From Enterobacter vonholyi (GTDB taxonomy: Bacteria; Pseudomonadota; Gammaproteobacteria; Enterobacterales; Enterobacteriaceae), in contig NZ_VTUC01000012.1 of assembly GCF_008364555.1 (NCBI RefSeq), forward strand, positions 33,537-97,536: DNA of 64,000 nucleotides. The letters run 5' to 3'. A model generated the notes under the pieces. It had not been told where the DNA came from. It saw nothing but the letters and a program-made list of their open reading frames with translations, and ran no database searches. Below, in pieces: positions 11,661 through 23,965 of the stretch. Each line of letters starts with the position of its first letter. The first letter of the stretch is position 1. The position numbers were made by a program, and so were the translations under genes.

Positions 11661-11918
11661 TTAGTGTTCTCTGGTATCAAAGGGTCCTGGAGGGACGGGG
11701 TCGTCTCCACCGGGGTGTAAAGGGTGGCATTTTAATACGCGTTTCACCGTCAACCAACTGCCTTTTATCACTCCAAACCTGCGCAATGCCTCAATTCCGT
11801 AGCTTGAGCATGTTGGTGTGAAACGGCAGTGCGGCCCGAGTAGCGGACTAATCAGGCGTTGATAGACCCGAATGAGGGCTATCAGGACCCGTGAGCCAGG
11901 CGACAGTGGCGGCGCCAT
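11661..11918 (-). CDS. yidD: Membrane protein insertion efficiency factor YidD
   Basis: An 85-aa membrane-associated protein of the YidD family. The signature [20 protein letters not shown] with its conserved cysteines and [10 protein letters not shown] is intact. It assists YidC-dependent insertion of membrane proteins. Its ATG lies inside the end of rnpA (37-nt overlap in another frame), the same arrangement as in E. coli, which points to translational coupling. Confidence 0.97.
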
Positions 11919-12241
11919 AATTTTTCCAACGCTTCCGAGAGAGCACGGTTATCGAGGTCGGCAACCCCCTTTTTAGCCACCACCACGAAATCCATTGAAG
12001 GCAGTTCGTGCTGACGTAAACGGAAGCTTTCACGCGTCAGACGTTTAATCCGATTGCGTTCATGCGCACGCTTAACATTTTTCTTGGCGACTGTGAGACC
12101 GATGCGGGGATGCCCCAGCGAATTTTGGCGGCCGAGGATGGTGATTTGCGGCGTGCCAGCCCGTAGTGGCTGCTGGAAGACGAAAGTGAAATGAGCGGGA
12201 GTTAACAAACGTAACTCCCTGGGAAATGCTAGCTTAACCAC
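11882..12241 (-). CDS. rnpA: Ribonuclease P protein component RnpA
   Basis: A 119-aa basic protein, identical in length to E. coli C5. The RNR signature ([16 protein letters not shown]) that binds the RNase P RNA is clear. It supports removal of 5' leaders from tRNA precursors. The start is GTG at 12241, as in E. coli; translation begins [14 protein letters not shown]. It follows rpmH by 16 bp and overlaps yidD. Confidence 0.98.
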
Positions 12242-12257
12242 TCAGGGGTTAGCTTTA

Positions 12258-12410
<153 letters not shown>

Positions 12411-12499
12411 CTAAACTTGAATAAATTCACTGACTTTTGCGTATACCCGAACGAGTTTCGAACGACTAACGCCTCAGCGTGGGTGATTAAAGAGGCCGG

Positions 12500-12528
12500 A
12501 TTGTAATAATTGTACACTCCGGAGTCAA
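12500..12528 (-). promoter_or_regulatory. rpmH operon sigma-70 promoter
   Basis: On the minus strand TTGACT (12523-12528) and TACAAT (12500-12505) are 17 bp apart, close to consensus. The predicted start is about 12493, leaving a leader of about 95 nt before rpmH. Confidence 0.85.
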
Positions 12529-12654
12529 TTCTCTTTCCTTATTTCCCGCGTATTTCCGCACGTTTTCGCGTGGAAAATGAGCAACGGACGACGCAGGAAG
12601 ATGAGCATCACGCGCCGGGTCGAGGATTATACGGGCTCACCGACAAAGCGCAAG

Positions 12655-12876
12655 GATCGTCCCGGATCTTCGTTAGATCATTTAAGCAATAAATTGTCTG
12701 TGCTCATTAATTTTTCCAATATGCGGACTAAATCGCGGGGCACTCGCGCCAGGATCGTTTACACTTACCCGGTTCTGGATCTTCCTGTGGATAAATCGGG
12801 AAGAAACTGTGAGAAACAGAAGATCTCTGGCTCAGTTTAGGCTATGATCCGCGGTCCCGATCGGGATCCCAGGATC
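12655..12876 (+). promoter_or_regulatory. dnaA control region with GATC cluster
   Basis: This is part of the 599-bp gene-free stretch between rpmH and dnaA. Ten GATC sites lie at 12655, 12665, 12676, 12753, 12778, 12822, 12846, 12859, 12865 and 12873, far above the one in 256 bp expected. Dam methylation and SeqA binding to such clusters silence dnaA transcription after the promoter is replicated. A -10-like TATGAT lies at 12844-12849; exact dnaA promoters were not assigned. No ORF or RNA gene was seen in 12529-12997. Confidence 0.75.
12786..12794 (-). promoter_or_regulatory. DnaA box in the dnaA promoter region
   Basis: TGTGGATAA is the exact complement of the consensus DnaA box TTATCCACA. 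Its position about 200 bp before the dnaA start fits the autoregulatory box known in E. coli. Confidence 0.88.
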
Positions 12877-12997
12877 CTGGTCAGGATAAATTGCAGATAG
12901 CAATTCGCACGTCCCCCTTTACACAGGGTCATGTCGATGTGCGCCAACAATCATGAATATTCAATAGTTTTCTTTTATTGTTCGAGTGGAGTCCGCC

Positions 12998-14392
12998 GTG
13001 TCACTTTCGCTTTGGCAGCAGTGTCTTGCCCGATTGCAGGATGAGTTACCAGCCACAGAATTCAGTATGTGGATCCGCCCGTTGCAGGCGGAACTGAGCG
13101 ATAACACGCTGGCTTTGTATGCGCCAAACCGTTTTGTGCTCGATTGGGTAAGGGACAAGTACCTTAATAACATCAATGGACTGCTGAACGATTTCTGTGG
13201 GTCAGATGCCCCGCAGCTGCGCTTTGAAGTGGGCACAAAGCCGGTCACCCAAACCGTACGTGAAACCGTGAACGTCGCAGCGCCTGCTCAGGCCGCTCCT
13301 GCTCCGGCCCCTCGCGTCGCACCCGCTCGTCAGGGCTGGGATAATGTCCCTGCACCGGCTGAGCCAACCTACCGCTCTAACGTTAACGTGAAACACACGT
13401 TCGATAACTTCGTTGAAGGTAAATCGAACCAGCTGGCGCGCGCGGCGGCTCGTCAGGTTGCTGATAATCCCGGTGGAGCCTACAACCCGCTGTTCCTTTA
13501 TGGCGGCACGGGTCTGGGTAAAACGCACCTGCTGCATGCGGTGGGCAACGGCATCATGGCGCGCAAGCCCAATGCCAAAGTGGTGTATATGCACTCCGAA
13601 CGCTTCGTTCAGGACATGGTAAAAGCCCTGCAAAACAATGCGATCGAAGAGTTTAAACGCTACTATCGTTCCGTTGACGCGCTGCTGATCGATGACATCC
13701 AGTTCTTTGCCAATAAAGAACGATCGCAGGAAGAGTTTTTCCACACCTTCAATGCCCTGCTGGAAGGCAATCAGCAGATCATTTTGACCTCGGATCGTTA
13801 CCCAAAAGAGATCAACGGCGTTGAAGATCGTCTGAAATCCCGCTTCGGCTGGGGCCTGACCGTGGCGATCGAGCCACCGGAGCTGGAAACCCGCGTCGCG
13901 ATCCTGATGAAGAAAGCCGATGAAAATGACATTCGCCTGCCGGGTGAAGTGGCGTTCTTCATTGCCAAGCGTCTGCGCTCCAACGTCCGTGAGCTGGAGG
14001 GGGCACTGAACCGCGTTATCGCCAATGCCAACTTCACCGGTCGTGCGATCACCATCGATTTTGTGCGTGAAGCGCTGCGCGATTTGCTGGCATTGCAGGA
14101 AAAACTGGTCACTATCGACAATATTCAAAAGACGGTGGCTGAGTACTACAAGATCAAAGTGGCAGATTTACTGTCTAAACGTCGTTCCCGCTCGGTGGCG
14201 CGTCCGCGTCAGATGGCGATGGCGCTGGCAAAGGAGTTAACCAACCACAGTCTGCCGGAAATCGGGGATGCGTTTGGTGGCCGTGACCATACGACCGTAC
14301 TGCACGCTTGTCGCAAGATTGAGCAGTTACGCGAAGAAAGCCACGACATAAAAGAAGATTTTTCCAATCTAATCAGAACATTATCATCGTGA
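12998..14392 (+). CDS. dnaA: Chromosomal replication initiator DnaA
   Basis: A 464-aa initiator (467 in E. coli). The GTG at 12998 gives [14 protein letters not shown]; the frame extends four codons upstream, but GGAG at 12988-12991 fits this start. Domain I spans residues about 1-85. The linker is Ala/Pro-rich and differs from E. coli. The AAA+ domain has Walker [10 protein letters not shown] and Walker [10 protein letters not shown]. The C-terminal DNA-binding domain has the signature [15 protein letters not shown]. DnaA-ATP unwinds oriC and regulates its own gene. dnaN follows after 4 bp. oriC itself is not here; in this family it lies near mnmG. Confidence 0.99.
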   Translation: MSLSLWQQCLARLQDELPATEFSMWIRPLQAELSDNTLALYAPNRFVLDWVRDKYLNNINGLLNDFCGSDAPQLRFEVGTKPVTQTVRETVNVAAPAQAAPAPAPRVAPARQGWDNVPAPAEPTYRSNVNVKHTFDNFVEGKSNQLARAAARQVADNPGGAYNPLFLYGGTGLGKTHLLHAVGNGIMARKPNAKVVYMHSERFVQDMVKALQNNAIEEFKRYYRSVDALLIDDIQFFANKERSQEEFFHTFNALLEGNQQIILTSDRYPKEINGVEDRLKSRFGWGLTVAIEPPELETRVAILMKKADENDIRLPGEVAFFIAKRLRSNVRELEGALNRVIANANFTGRAITIDFVREALRDLLALQEKLVTIDNIQKTVAEYYKIKVADLLSKRRSRSVARPRQMAMALAKELTNHSLPEIGDAFGGRDHTTVLHACRKIEQLREESHDIKEDFSNLIRTLSS

Positions 14393-14396
14393 CGCT

Positions 14397-15497
14397 ATGA
14401 AATTTACCGTTGAACGTGAACATTTATTAAAACCGCTGCAACAGGTGAGTGGCCCATTAGGCGGTCGCCCAACGCTGCCTATTCTCGGAAACCTGCTGCT
14501 TCAGGTCGCGGACGGTACGCTGTCGCTGACCGGTACAGATCTGGAAATGGAAATGATCGCGCGCGTTACGCTGACGCAGCCGCACGACGCGGGCGCGACC
14601 ACGGTTCCGGCACGTAAATTCTTTGATATCTGCCGCGGGCTGCCGGAAGGCGCTGAAATCGCCGTGCAGCTGGAAGGCGACCGTATGCTGGTGCGTTCTG
14701 GCCGCAGCCGTTTCTCGCTCTCCACGCTGCCAGCAGCGGACTTCCCGAACCTGGACGACTGGCAGAGCGAAGTTGAATTCACCCTGCCTCAGGCGACGAT
14801 GAAGCGTCTGATTGAAGCCACGCAGTTTTCCATGGCGCATCAGGACGTTCGTTACTACTTAAACGGCATGCTGTTCGAAACCGAAGGTGAAGAGCTGCGT
14901 ACCGTGGCAACCGACGGCCACCGTCTGGCGGTCTGTTCTATGCCGATTGGCGACTCACTGCCAAACCATTCGGTGATCGTGCCGCGTAAAGGGGTGATTG
15001 AGCTGATGCGTATGCTCGACGGTGGCGACACGCCGCTGCGCGTGCAGATCGGCAGCAACAACATCCGTGCACACGTGGGTGATTTTGTCTTCACGTCTAA
15101 GCTGGTTGACGGTCGTTTCCCGGATTATCGCCGCGTATTGCCGAAGAATCCGGACAAAACGCTGGAAGCAGGCTGCGACAGCCTCAAGCAGGCCTTTGCC
15201 CGTGCCGCCATCCTCTCTAACGAGAAATTCCGCGGCGTGCGCCTGTACGTGAGTGAAAACCAGATCAAAATCACCGCTAACAACCCGGAGCAGGAAGAGG
15301 CAGAAGAGATTCTGGACGTCACCTACGCCGGGGCTGAGATGGAAATCGGCTTTAACGTCAGCTACGTACTGGATGTGCTGAATGCGCTGAAATGCGAAAA
15401 CGTGCGCATTCTGCTGACCGACTCCGTTTCAAGCGTACAGATTGAAGATGCCGCATCACAGTCGGCTGCCTATGTTGTCATGCCAATGAGACTGTAA
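14397..15497 (+). CDS. dnaN: DNA polymerase III beta sliding clamp
   Basis: A 366-aa clamp, the exact E. coli length, beginning [15 protein letters not shown]. Three repeated clamp domains of about 120 residues are visible, and the C-terminal YVVMPMRL forms part of the hydrophobic protein-binding pocket. The dimeric ring tethers polymerases and other proteins to DNA. Its TAA shares one base with the ATG of recF (TAATG at 15495-15499), so translation of the two is coupled. Confidence 0.99.
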   Translation: MKFTVEREHLLKPLQQVSGPLGGRPTLPILGNLLLQVADGTLSLTGTDLEMEMIARVTLTQPHDAGATTVPARKFFDICRGLPEGAEIAVQLEGDRMLVRSGRSRFSLSTLPAADFPNLDDWQSEVEFTLPQATMKRLIEATQFSMAHQDVRYYLNGMLFETEGEELRTVATDGHRLAVCSMPIGDSLPNHSVIVPRKGVIELMRMLDGGDTPLRVQIGSNNIRAHVGDFVFTSKLVDGRFPDYRRVLPKNPDKTLEAGCDSLKQAFARAAILSNEKFRGVRLYVSENQIKITANNPEQEEAEEILDVTYAGAEMEIGFNVSYVLDVLNALKCENVRILLTDSVSSVQIEDAASQSAAYVVMPMRL

Positions 15498-16570
15498 TGT
15501 CGCTCACCCGTCTGTTGATCCGCGACTTTCGCAATATCGAAAGCGCGGATCTCGCTTTATCCCCCGGCTTTAACTTCCTGGTTGGCGCAAACGGCAGCGG
15601 CAAAACCAGCGTGCTTGAGGCCATCTATACGCTCGGCCACGGTCGGGCGTTTCGCAGTTTGCAGATTGGTCGCGTCATTCGCCACGAGCAGGAATCCTTT
15701 GTTCTGCACGGGCGTTTGCAGGGGGCGGAGCGGGAAACCGCGATCGGCCTGACCAAAGACAAGCAGGGCGACAGCAAGGTGCGCATCGACGGCACTGACG
15801 GCCATAAAGTGGCGGAGCTTGCGCTGCTGATGCCGATGCAGCTGATAACGCCCGAGGGGTTTACTTTACTCAACGGCGGCCCCAAATACAGAAGAGCGTT
15901 CCTCGACTGGGGATGCTTTCACAACGAAGCCGGATTCTTTAACGCCTGGAGCAACCTGAAGCGTCTGCTCAAGCAGCGTAACGCCGCGCTGCGCCAGGTG
16001 ACGCGCTACGCCCAGCTGCGTCCGTGGGACATGGAGTTAATCCCTCTTGCGGAACAGATTAGCCGCTGGCGTGCCGAATACAGCGCTGGTATCGCCGAAG
16101 ACATGGCCGACACCTGCAAACAGTTTTTACCTGAATTCTCTCTCACCTTCTCCTTCCAGCGCGGCTGGGAAAAAGAGACGGACTATGCCGAGGTGTTAGA
16201 GAGAAACTTCGAGCGCGACCGCATGTTGACCTATACCGCGCACGGCCCGCACAAGGCGGATTTCCGCATTCGTGCTGACGGTGCGCCGGTGGAAGACACG
16301 CTGTCGCGCGGGCAGCTCAAGCTCCTGATGTGTGCGCTGCGCCTGGCACAGGGAGAGTTTCTCACCCGCGAGAGCGGAAGACGCTGCCTGTACCTGATAG
16401 ATGATTTTGCCTCGGAACTTGACGACGCGCGGCGCGGGCTGCTTGCCAGCCGCTTAAAAGCCACGCAGTCGCAGGTTTTCGTTAGCGCGATAAGCGCTGA
16501 ACACGTTATAGACATGTCGGACGAAAATTCGAAGATGTTTACCGTGGAAAAGGGTAAAATAACGGATTAA
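15497..16570 (+). CDS. recF: Recombination mediator RecF
   Basis: A 357-aa SMC-like ATPase. Walker A is GANGSGKTS near residue 30, the ABC-type signature is [11 protein letters not shown] near residue 270, and Walker B is [13 protein letters not shown]. With RecO and RecR it loads RecA at gapped DNA. It overlaps dnaN by one base and is followed by gyrB after 28 bp, the classic dnaA-dnaN-recF-gyrB order. Confidence 0.99.
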   Translation: MSLTRLLIRDFRNIESADLALSPGFNFLVGANGSGKTSVLEAIYTLGHGRAFRSLQIGRVIRHEQESFVLHGRLQGAERETAIGLTKDKQGDSKVRIDGTDGHKVAELALLMPMQLITPEGFTLLNGGPKYRRAFLDWGCFHNEAGFFNAWSNLKRLLKQRNAALRQVTRYAQLRPWDMELIPLAEQISRWRAEYSAGIAEDMADTCKQFLPEFSLTFSFQRGWEKETDYAEVLERNFERDRMLTYTAHGPHKADFRIRADGAPVEDTLSRGQLKLLMCALRLAQGEFLTRESGRRCLYLIDDFASELDDARRGLLASRLKATQSQVFVSAISAEHVIDMSDENSKMFTVEKGKITD

Positions 16571-16580
16571 CCCAAGTTGA

Positions 16581-19010
<2,430 letters not shown>

Positions 19011-19035
19011 TCGACGTTATACCGCACGATAACTG

Positions 19036-19060
19036 GCCGCGCGTTTAGCGCGGCTTTTTT
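19036..19060 (+). terminator. gyrB terminator
   Basis: GCCGCGC-GTTTA-GCGCGGC followed by TTTTTT, 25 nt after the gyrB stop. Its right side overlaps the last codons of the convergent LysR gene, whose stop is at 19045. Confidence 0.9.
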
Positions 19061-19980
19061 ATGGGCGCAGGCATATCCAGCGACATCACGGATGGTAAAC
19101 GGCTCGCCAGCGTATCTATCGCTATTCTTACCCTCAGCGGCAGATGCGGCGTCTGCTGCCACACGGCATGAACGTTGAAATGCACATCCGGTGCCTGCTT
19201 CAGGAGCGGGACGAGTTTACCCTGATGGATTTCTTTAACGACCATCCAGCAGGGCAGCCATGCAATGCCGTGTCCGGCCAGCGCAGCGTCGCAGATCGCC
19301 TGCAAATCATCCATATTGAGTGATGACCGGGGTGTAAAGGTGTGCGACGTTCCTTCGTTATCCATCAGCTGCCAGGACAACACTCTGCCTGCGCTCAAAT
19401 AGTTGATGGCCGTATGCTGGGATAAATCATTAACGCTTTGTGGCTGGCCTTTCTTCAGCAGATACTCCGGCGTGGCGCACAGCACCATGCGGTGTTCTCC
19501 CAGCTTTCTGGCGACCAGCACGCTGCTGTCCTGAAGCGTGCCGTTACGCACCGCCATATCAAACCCTTCCTCCACCAGATCCACCACGCGGTCGCTGAAC
19601 GACATTTCAAGCTCAAGCCCGGGGTGTTCCTGCGCCAGTTCAATCAACAGCGGCGCGACGCACTGGCGGCCAAAGAGTACCGGCATGGCAACGCGCAGGC
19701 GGCCGCTGACCTGCTGTTTCCCCGTTTCAAGCAGCGACTCTGCGCCCCGAATCTCCTCCAGCGCGCGCAGGCAGCGTTCATAAAAAAGGGCGCCGTTATC
19801 GGTCAGCCTCTGGCTGCGGGTGGTGCGCTGAAAGAGCCGTACTCCCAGGCGTTCCTCAAGGCGAGCAATGCTTTTTCCCACCGCCGAGCGCGACAGGTGC
19901 AGGCGAACTGCGGCCTGTGCAAAGCTTCCTGCCTCCACGGCAGCGACAAAAACAGGAATATCTTTCAGCGTATCGGTCAT
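19045..19980 (-). CDS. LysR-family regulator, divergent from an oxidoreductase
   Basis: A 311-aa LysR regulator when started at MTDTLKDIPVFVAAVEAGSF; an upstream in-frame ATG at 20004 would add eight residues, and neither start has a strong ribosome site. The winged helix (residues about 5-62, LSRSAVGKSIARLEERLG) is followed by a substrate-binding domain. It belongs to the CrgA/DsdC-like subgroup by overall look, but no specific orthologue was recognised. It lies divergent to the MDR oxidoreductase at 20090, which is the likely target. The inducer is unknown. The pair sits between gyrB and yidA, where E. coli has yidB. Confidence 0.85.
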   Translation of the reverse strand: MTDTLKDIPVFVAAVEAGSFAQAAVRLHLSRSAVGKSIARLEERLGVRLFQRTTRSQRLTDNGALFYERCLRALEEIRGAESLLETGKQQVSGRLRVAMPVLFGRQCVAPLLIELAQEHPGLELEMSFSDRVVDLVEEGFDMAVRNGTLQDSSVLVARKLGEHRMVLCATPEYLLKKGQPQSVNDLSQHTAINYLSAGRVLSWQLMDNEGTSHTFTPRSSLNMDDLQAICDAALAGHGIAWLPCWMVVKEIHQGKLVPLLKQAPDVHFNVHAVWQQTPHLPLRVRIAIDTLASRLPSVMSLDMPAPIKKPR

Positions 19981-20089
19981 GGATTGTATCCATTCAGGCA
20001 TCAATAAAGAGAAAACTTATCGCCACTGGTGACGAAGAGTCAACGCTAGACTGTCGGTACTGAAGCTTATTTGATCGCAGGAGAGAAAA

Positions 20090-21115
20090 ATGACAGAGAC
20101 AATGCAACGCTGGACGATGAACGCCCTCGGGCGCGAGAGCCTCACACTCACTCAGGAGCCCATTCCACAGCCAGGCCCGGGTGAAGTACGCGTGCGGGTG
20201 AATGCCGTTGCGCTCAACTATCGCGATAAAATGGTGATTGAAGGCACGATGCCGATTCCGCTCTCCTTCCCGTTTACCCCGGCGTCTGACATGGCGGGCG
20301 TCGTAGACAGCGTTGGTGAAGGCGTCACGCGTTTCCAGCCTGGCGCTCGCGTTATCTCAACCTTTTTCCCGGAGTGGATCGACGGTAAACCGCAGGCGGA
20401 CGCGCGCAATTTGCCCTATAGAACGTCCGGCGGATACTTCCAGGGAATGCTGGCCGAATATGTGATTGTGAAGGAAGACGCGCTGGCGGTATCGCCGGAA
20501 ACCCTGGATGACGCAGAGGCCAGCACCTTACCCTGTGCAGGGCTTACCGCCTGGTTCGCGCTGGTGGAACGCGGCCAGCTGCGCGCCGGGCAATCGGTGC
20601 TGGTACAGGGGACGGGCGGCGTGGCGATTTTCGCCCTGCAAATTGCCAAAGCGCACGGCGCAGAGGTCATTGTTACGTCCGGGAGCGATGAAAAGCTGGC
20701 GCTGGCCAAAACGCTGGGGGCCAGCCAGGGCATCAACCGCCTGAAAGGCGACTGGGCTGAAGAGGCGCTGGCGCTGACTCAGGATCGCGGCATTGACCAT
20801 ATTATTGAAACCGTGGGGGGCGAGAACCTGAAGCATTCCCTGCGCGCCGTTGCCGTTCATGGACGCATATCGGTCATTGGCGTGCTGGCCGGAACTGACA
20901 TTTCACTCTCTGCTGGCGAACTGTTGCTGAAATCTCCCGTCATTCAGGGGATCGGCGTAGGACACCGCAGGGCGCTGGAAGATTTCGTTCGCGCTGTTGA
21001 CGTCACGGGACTGAAGCCGGTGATTGAGCATCGCTACCGCTTTAACGAGCTTGAACAGGCACTTGAACATCTGGATCGCGGCGCGTTTGGTAAAATCGTT
21101 CTCACCCGCGAGTAA
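20090..21115 (+). CDS. NAD(P)-dependent zinc-less medium-chain dehydrogenase/quinone oxidoreductase
   Basis: A 341-aa MDR-superfamily protein. The N-terminal GroES-like domain has NYRDKMVIEG and the C-terminal Rossmann domain has the nucleotide loop VQGTGGVAIFALQIAKAHGAEVIVTS. The Cys/His ligands of the structural and catalytic zinc sites are not evident, which favours the quinone oxidoreductase/enoyl reductase branch. A good ribosome site (CAGGAGAG) precedes the ATG. It is transcribed away from the LysR gene at 19045-19980, so LysR-controlled expression is likely. The substrate cannot be told from sequence. Confidence 0.85.
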   Translation: MTETMQRWTMNALGRESLTLTQEPIPQPGPGEVRVRVNAVALNYRDKMVIEGTMPIPLSFPFTPASDMAGVVDSVGEGVTRFQPGARVISTFFPEWIDGKPQADARNLPYRTSGGYFQGMLAEYVIVKEDALAVSPETLDDAEASTLPCAGLTAWFALVERGQLRAGQSVLVQGTGGVAIFALQIAKAHGAEVIVTSGSDEKLALAKTLGASQGINRLKGDWAEEALALTQDRGIDHIIETVGGENLKHSLRAVAVHGRISVIGVLAGTDISLSAGELLLKSPVIQGIGVGHRRALEDFVRAVDVTGLKPVIEHRYRFNELEQALEHLDRGAFGKIVLTRE

Positions 21116-21230
21116 GCCTTTGTTCCCCGGGATAAACGTAAAAGGGGTGTTCCTGTTGCGCAATGTAGCTCTATTTTTGTGTGCTTAATCGCGTTAGCAT
21201 GAGGCAGCACTCATTTATTCCGGGGAACTC

Positions 21231-22043
21231 ATGGCTATCAAACTCATTGCAATCGATATGGACGGCACGCTGCTGTTGCCGGACCACACCATCTCTCCAG
21301 CTGTTAAAAACGCGATCGCCGCGGCGCGCGCAAAGGGCGTGAATGTGGTTCTGACCACGGGGCGTCCGTATGCTGGCGTGCACAGCTACCTGAAAGAGCT
21401 GCACATGAATCAGCCGGGTGATTACTGCATCACCTATAACGGCGCGCTGGTGCAGAAAGCCGCAGATGGCAGTACGGTTGCGCAAACCGCGCTGAACTAT
21501 GACGACTACCGGTTCCTGGAAAAACTGTCCCGTGAGGTGGGTTCCCACTTCCACGCCCTCGATCGCAATACGCTTTACACCGCCAACCGTGATATCAGCT
21601 ACTACACGGTACATGAATCCTACGTTGCGACCATTCCGCTGGTGTTCTGTGAAGCCGAGAAAATGGATCCGGCGACCCAGTTCCTGAAAGTGATGATGAT
21701 CGACGAGCCGGAGATCCTGGATAAGGCGATTGCACGCATTCCGGCCGAGGTGAAAGAGAAATACACCGTGCTGAAAAGTGCGCCGTACTTCCTCGAAATA
21801 CTCGATAAACGCGTCAATAAAGGCACCGGCGTTAAATCGCTGGCTGACGCGCTGGGCATTAAGCCGGATGAAATCATGGCTCTGGGCGATCAGGAAAACG
21901 ACATCGCGATGATTGAATACGCGGGCATGGGCGTGGCGATGGAAAACGCTATTCCGTCGGTGAAAGAAGTGGCTAATTTTGTCACCAAATCCAACCTGGA
22001 AGACGGCGTTGCCTACGCGATTGAGAAGTTTGTGCTGAACTAA
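21231..22043 (+). CDS. yidA: HAD sugar phosphatase YidA
   Basis: A 270-aa Cof-type HAD phosphatase, the same length as E. coli YidA. Motif I is AIDMDGTLL, motif II is LTTGRPY, the lysine is in KGTGVKSLADALG and motif IV is ALGDQENDIAMIEYAG. The C2B cap lies between residues about 85 and 190. The E. coli enzyme acts on several sugar phosphates, with erythrose 4-phosphate and alpha-glucose 1-phosphate among the reported substrates. A GGGGAAC site precedes the ATG. yidR follows on the same strand after 50 bp. Confidence 0.96.
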   Translation: MAIKLIAIDMDGTLLLPDHTISPAVKNAIAAARAKGVNVVLTTGRPYAGVHSYLKELHMNQPGDYCITYNGALVQKAADGSTVAQTALNYDDYRFLEKLSREVGSHFHALDRNTLYTANRDISYYTVHESYVATIPLVFCEAEKMDPATQFLKVMMIDEPEILDKAIARIPAEVKEKYTVLKSAPYFLEILDKRVNKGTGVKSLADALGIKPDEIMALGDQENDIAMIEYAGMGVAMENAIPSVKEVANFVTKSNLEDGVAYAIEKFVLN

Positions 22044-22093
22044 ACACCCGCTTGCTATACCCTGATGCGATAACTGTGCATCAGGGTATCCTC

Positions 22094-23323
22094 ATGAAAC
22101 AAATCACCTTCGCTTCCCGCAACCACCAGCTGACCAACATCAATACCTGGACGCCGGACAGCCAGTGGCTGGTCTATGACGTGCGCCCGTCAGGTGCGTC
22201 GTTCACCGGTGAAACCATCGAGCGGGTCAACGTCGGCACGGGTGAGGTGGAGGTGGTTTATCGCGCCACTGACGGCGCGCACGTCGGCGTGGTGACCGTT
22301 CATCCCACGCAGGAAAAATACGTGTTTATCCACGGTCCGAAAAACCCGGATGCAGACTGGCACTACGATTTTCATCATCGTCAGGGGGTGATTGCGCATC
22401 ACGGCCAGTTGAGCAACCTGGACGCGATGGATATCACTTCGCCGTACACTCCTGGCGCGCTGCGCGGCGGAAGCCACGTCCATGTCTTCAGCCCGAACGG
22501 CCTGCTCGTCAGCTTTACCTATAACGACCACGTGCTCCACGAGCGCGATCCTAAACTTGATTTACGCAACGTCGGCGTGGCGGCGCCTTTCGGTCCGGTA
22601 AACCCGCAGGGGAACCATCCCCGTGAATACCCGGGCGCTTACTGGAGCGTGCTGGTCAGCCGCACGACGCCCAATCCGCAGCCGGGCAGCGACGAGATTA
22701 ACCGCGCTTACGAAGAGGGCTGGGTGGGCAACGACAGGCTGGCGTTTATCGGCGATACCCTGTGTGCAACCGGCGAGAAAGTGCCTGAACTTTTTATTGT
22801 TAATCTGCCCGAAGACGAGCAGGGCTGGAAGCGTGCGGGCGATGCGCCGCTACAGGGCACGACGGATACCCTGCCAGCGCCGCCAGCGGGAGTAGAACAG
22901 CGTCGTTTAACCTTTACGCATCAGAGGGCGTATCCGGGTCTGGTAAACGTGCCGCGTCACTGGGTTCGCAGTAATCCGCAGGGGACACAGATTGCGTTTC
23001 TGATGCGGGATGATAACGGCATTGTGCAGCTGTGGCTGATCTCGCCGGAGGGCGGCGAGCCGCGCCAGTTGACGCGAAACGGAAGCGATATCCAGTCTGC
23101 ATTTAACTGGCATCCTTCCGGCGATCGTTTGGGGTTTGTGCTCGAAAATAGGATCGCGTGCTGCGACGCACAGACCGGAGAGGTGACGTTTTTGACGTCC
23201 GATCACGGCAATCCGCCATCTGCTGATGCGGTCGTGTTTTCTCCGGACGGGCGCGTTATTGCATGGATGGAAGAGACAGCCGGTTTCCGTCAGCTTTGGG
23301 TAACGGAAACCGCGCAGCGCTAG
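22094..23323 (+). CDS. yidR: YidR, oligogalacturonate-lyase-like beta-propeller protein
   Basis: A 409-aa protein starting MKQITFASRNHQLTNINTWT. The frame is open 14 codons upstream, but this ATG matches the E. coli YidR N-terminus. WD/TolB-like propeller repeats are visible (for example TPDSQWLVYDVRPSG, FSPNGLLVSFTYNDH, HPSGDRLGFVLENR, FSPDGRVIAWME). The fold resembles oligogalacturonide lyase, but YidR has no demonstrated activity. There is no signal peptide. Its last four bases overlap the end of convergent yidQ. Confidence 0.88.
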   Translation: MKQITFASRNHQLTNINTWTPDSQWLVYDVRPSGASFTGETIERVNVGTGEVEVVYRATDGAHVGVVTVHPTQEKYVFIHGPKNPDADWHYDFHHRQGVIAHHGQLSNLDAMDITSPYTPGALRGGSHVHVFSPNGLLVSFTYNDHVLHERDPKLDLRNVGVAAPFGPVNPQGNHPREYPGAYWSVLVSRTTPNPQPGSDEINRAYEEGWVGNDRLAFIGDTLCATGEKVPELFIVNLPEDEQGWKRAGDAPLQGTTDTLPAPPAGVEQRRLTFTHQRAYPGLVNVPRHWVRSNPQGTQIAFLMRDDNGIVQLWLISPEGGEPRQLTRNGSDIQSAFNWHPSGDRLGFVLENRIACCDAQTGEVTFLTSDHGNPPSADAVVFSPDGRVIAWMEETAGFRQLWVTETAQR

Positions 23324-23652
23324 CGTGGAGGCATGTCAGCGGGCGGGATGACGGCGTTTGTCGCCAGATTCTCCTGCTCGCTTTTTTCTACCCGTGAGCG
23401 TACGGAGTTGTCCTTACGAAACATATCCCACGGCAGCAGAAGCGTATCCGCCACGGCCGTAAACGGCATATCGAGGATTACCAGGGATTTTGTGCCCCAG
23501 TTTGTATCGTCATCGGAGAGCATCGTCGCGCTGGCTCGCGTCCCCGGATATGTTCCTTCTTTACCGCCGGTGTGAGACATCACGCTCGAACACCCGCAAA
23601 GTAAAACAACCCCGCTGAACGTCGTCAGCTTTATCAGAACATTTTTCATCAT
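23320..23652 (-). CDS. yidQ: Lipoprotein YidQ (DUF1375)
   Basis: A 110-aa predicted lipoprotein like E. coli YidQ. The N-terminal hydrophobic segment ends in the lipobox LCGC, and the residue after the cysteine is Ser, which favours outer-membrane sorting. The conserved block GGKEGTYPGTRASATM follows. GTG 23655, ATG 23652 and ATG 23649 are consecutive candidate starts; 23652 gives the E. coli length. The function is unknown. It is convergent with yidR, with a 4-bp overlap of stop regions. Confidence 0.88.
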   Translation of the reverse strand: MMKNVLIKLTTFSGVVLLCGCSSVMSHTGGKEGTYPGTRASATMLSDDDTNWGTKSLVILDMPFTAVADTLLLPWDMFRKDNSVRSRVEKSEQENLATNAVIPPADMPPR

Positions 23653-23831
23653 CACTCAGTCATCGTTAATGGCACTGCATAGACCTTCAACTCAGGGTTA
23701 TAGCGAGCCTTATCCAAAATGGATAGCCCGATAACCCCGCACTGTGGCAGCCATCGCAATTTAACCCTTTGTGCTGTTGTCCCAGTCTAAGCGAGATGCA
23801 GGAAAGTGCAAAAAAAAGTGCAGGTGTCGTT

Positions 23832-23859
23832 CTTGAAAAGGCCGATTGCAGACCCATTT
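23832..23859 (+). promoter_or_regulatory. Sigma-32 heat-shock promoter of ibpAB
   Basis: CTTGAAA (23832-23838) and CCCATTT (23853-23859) are separated by 14 bp, matching the RpoH consensus CTTGAAA-N(11-16)-CCCCATnT. It lies about 107 bp before the ibpA start. Confidence 0.85.
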
Positions 23860-23866
23860 TAATGAT

Positions 23867-23965
23867 GTGGCCCGATAACGAACTCGCCTGATGGGTGTTC
23901 GGGGGCGCAAAGGCCTGTCCATGGTGGAAGGCTTCAACTTCTCGCTGATTTCAGGAGTTTTATTT
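23867..23965 (+). promoter_or_regulatory. ROSE-type RNA thermometer in the ibpA leader
   Basis: The roughly 100-nt leader ends with CTCGCTGATTTCAGGAG. In ROSE elements the U(U/C)GCU box (here TCGCT at 23942-23946) pairs imperfectly with the Shine-Dalgarno AGGAG (23953-23957) at low temperature and melts on heating. Larger helices lie upstream. The E. coli ibpA leader is a known ROSE element; the match here is to its core. Confidence 0.75.

Noticed and set aside
12510..12840. Short plus-strand frames of 60 and 87 codons upstream of dnaA
   Set aside because: They cover the rpmH promoter and dnaA control region and have no ribosome sites or conserved sequence.
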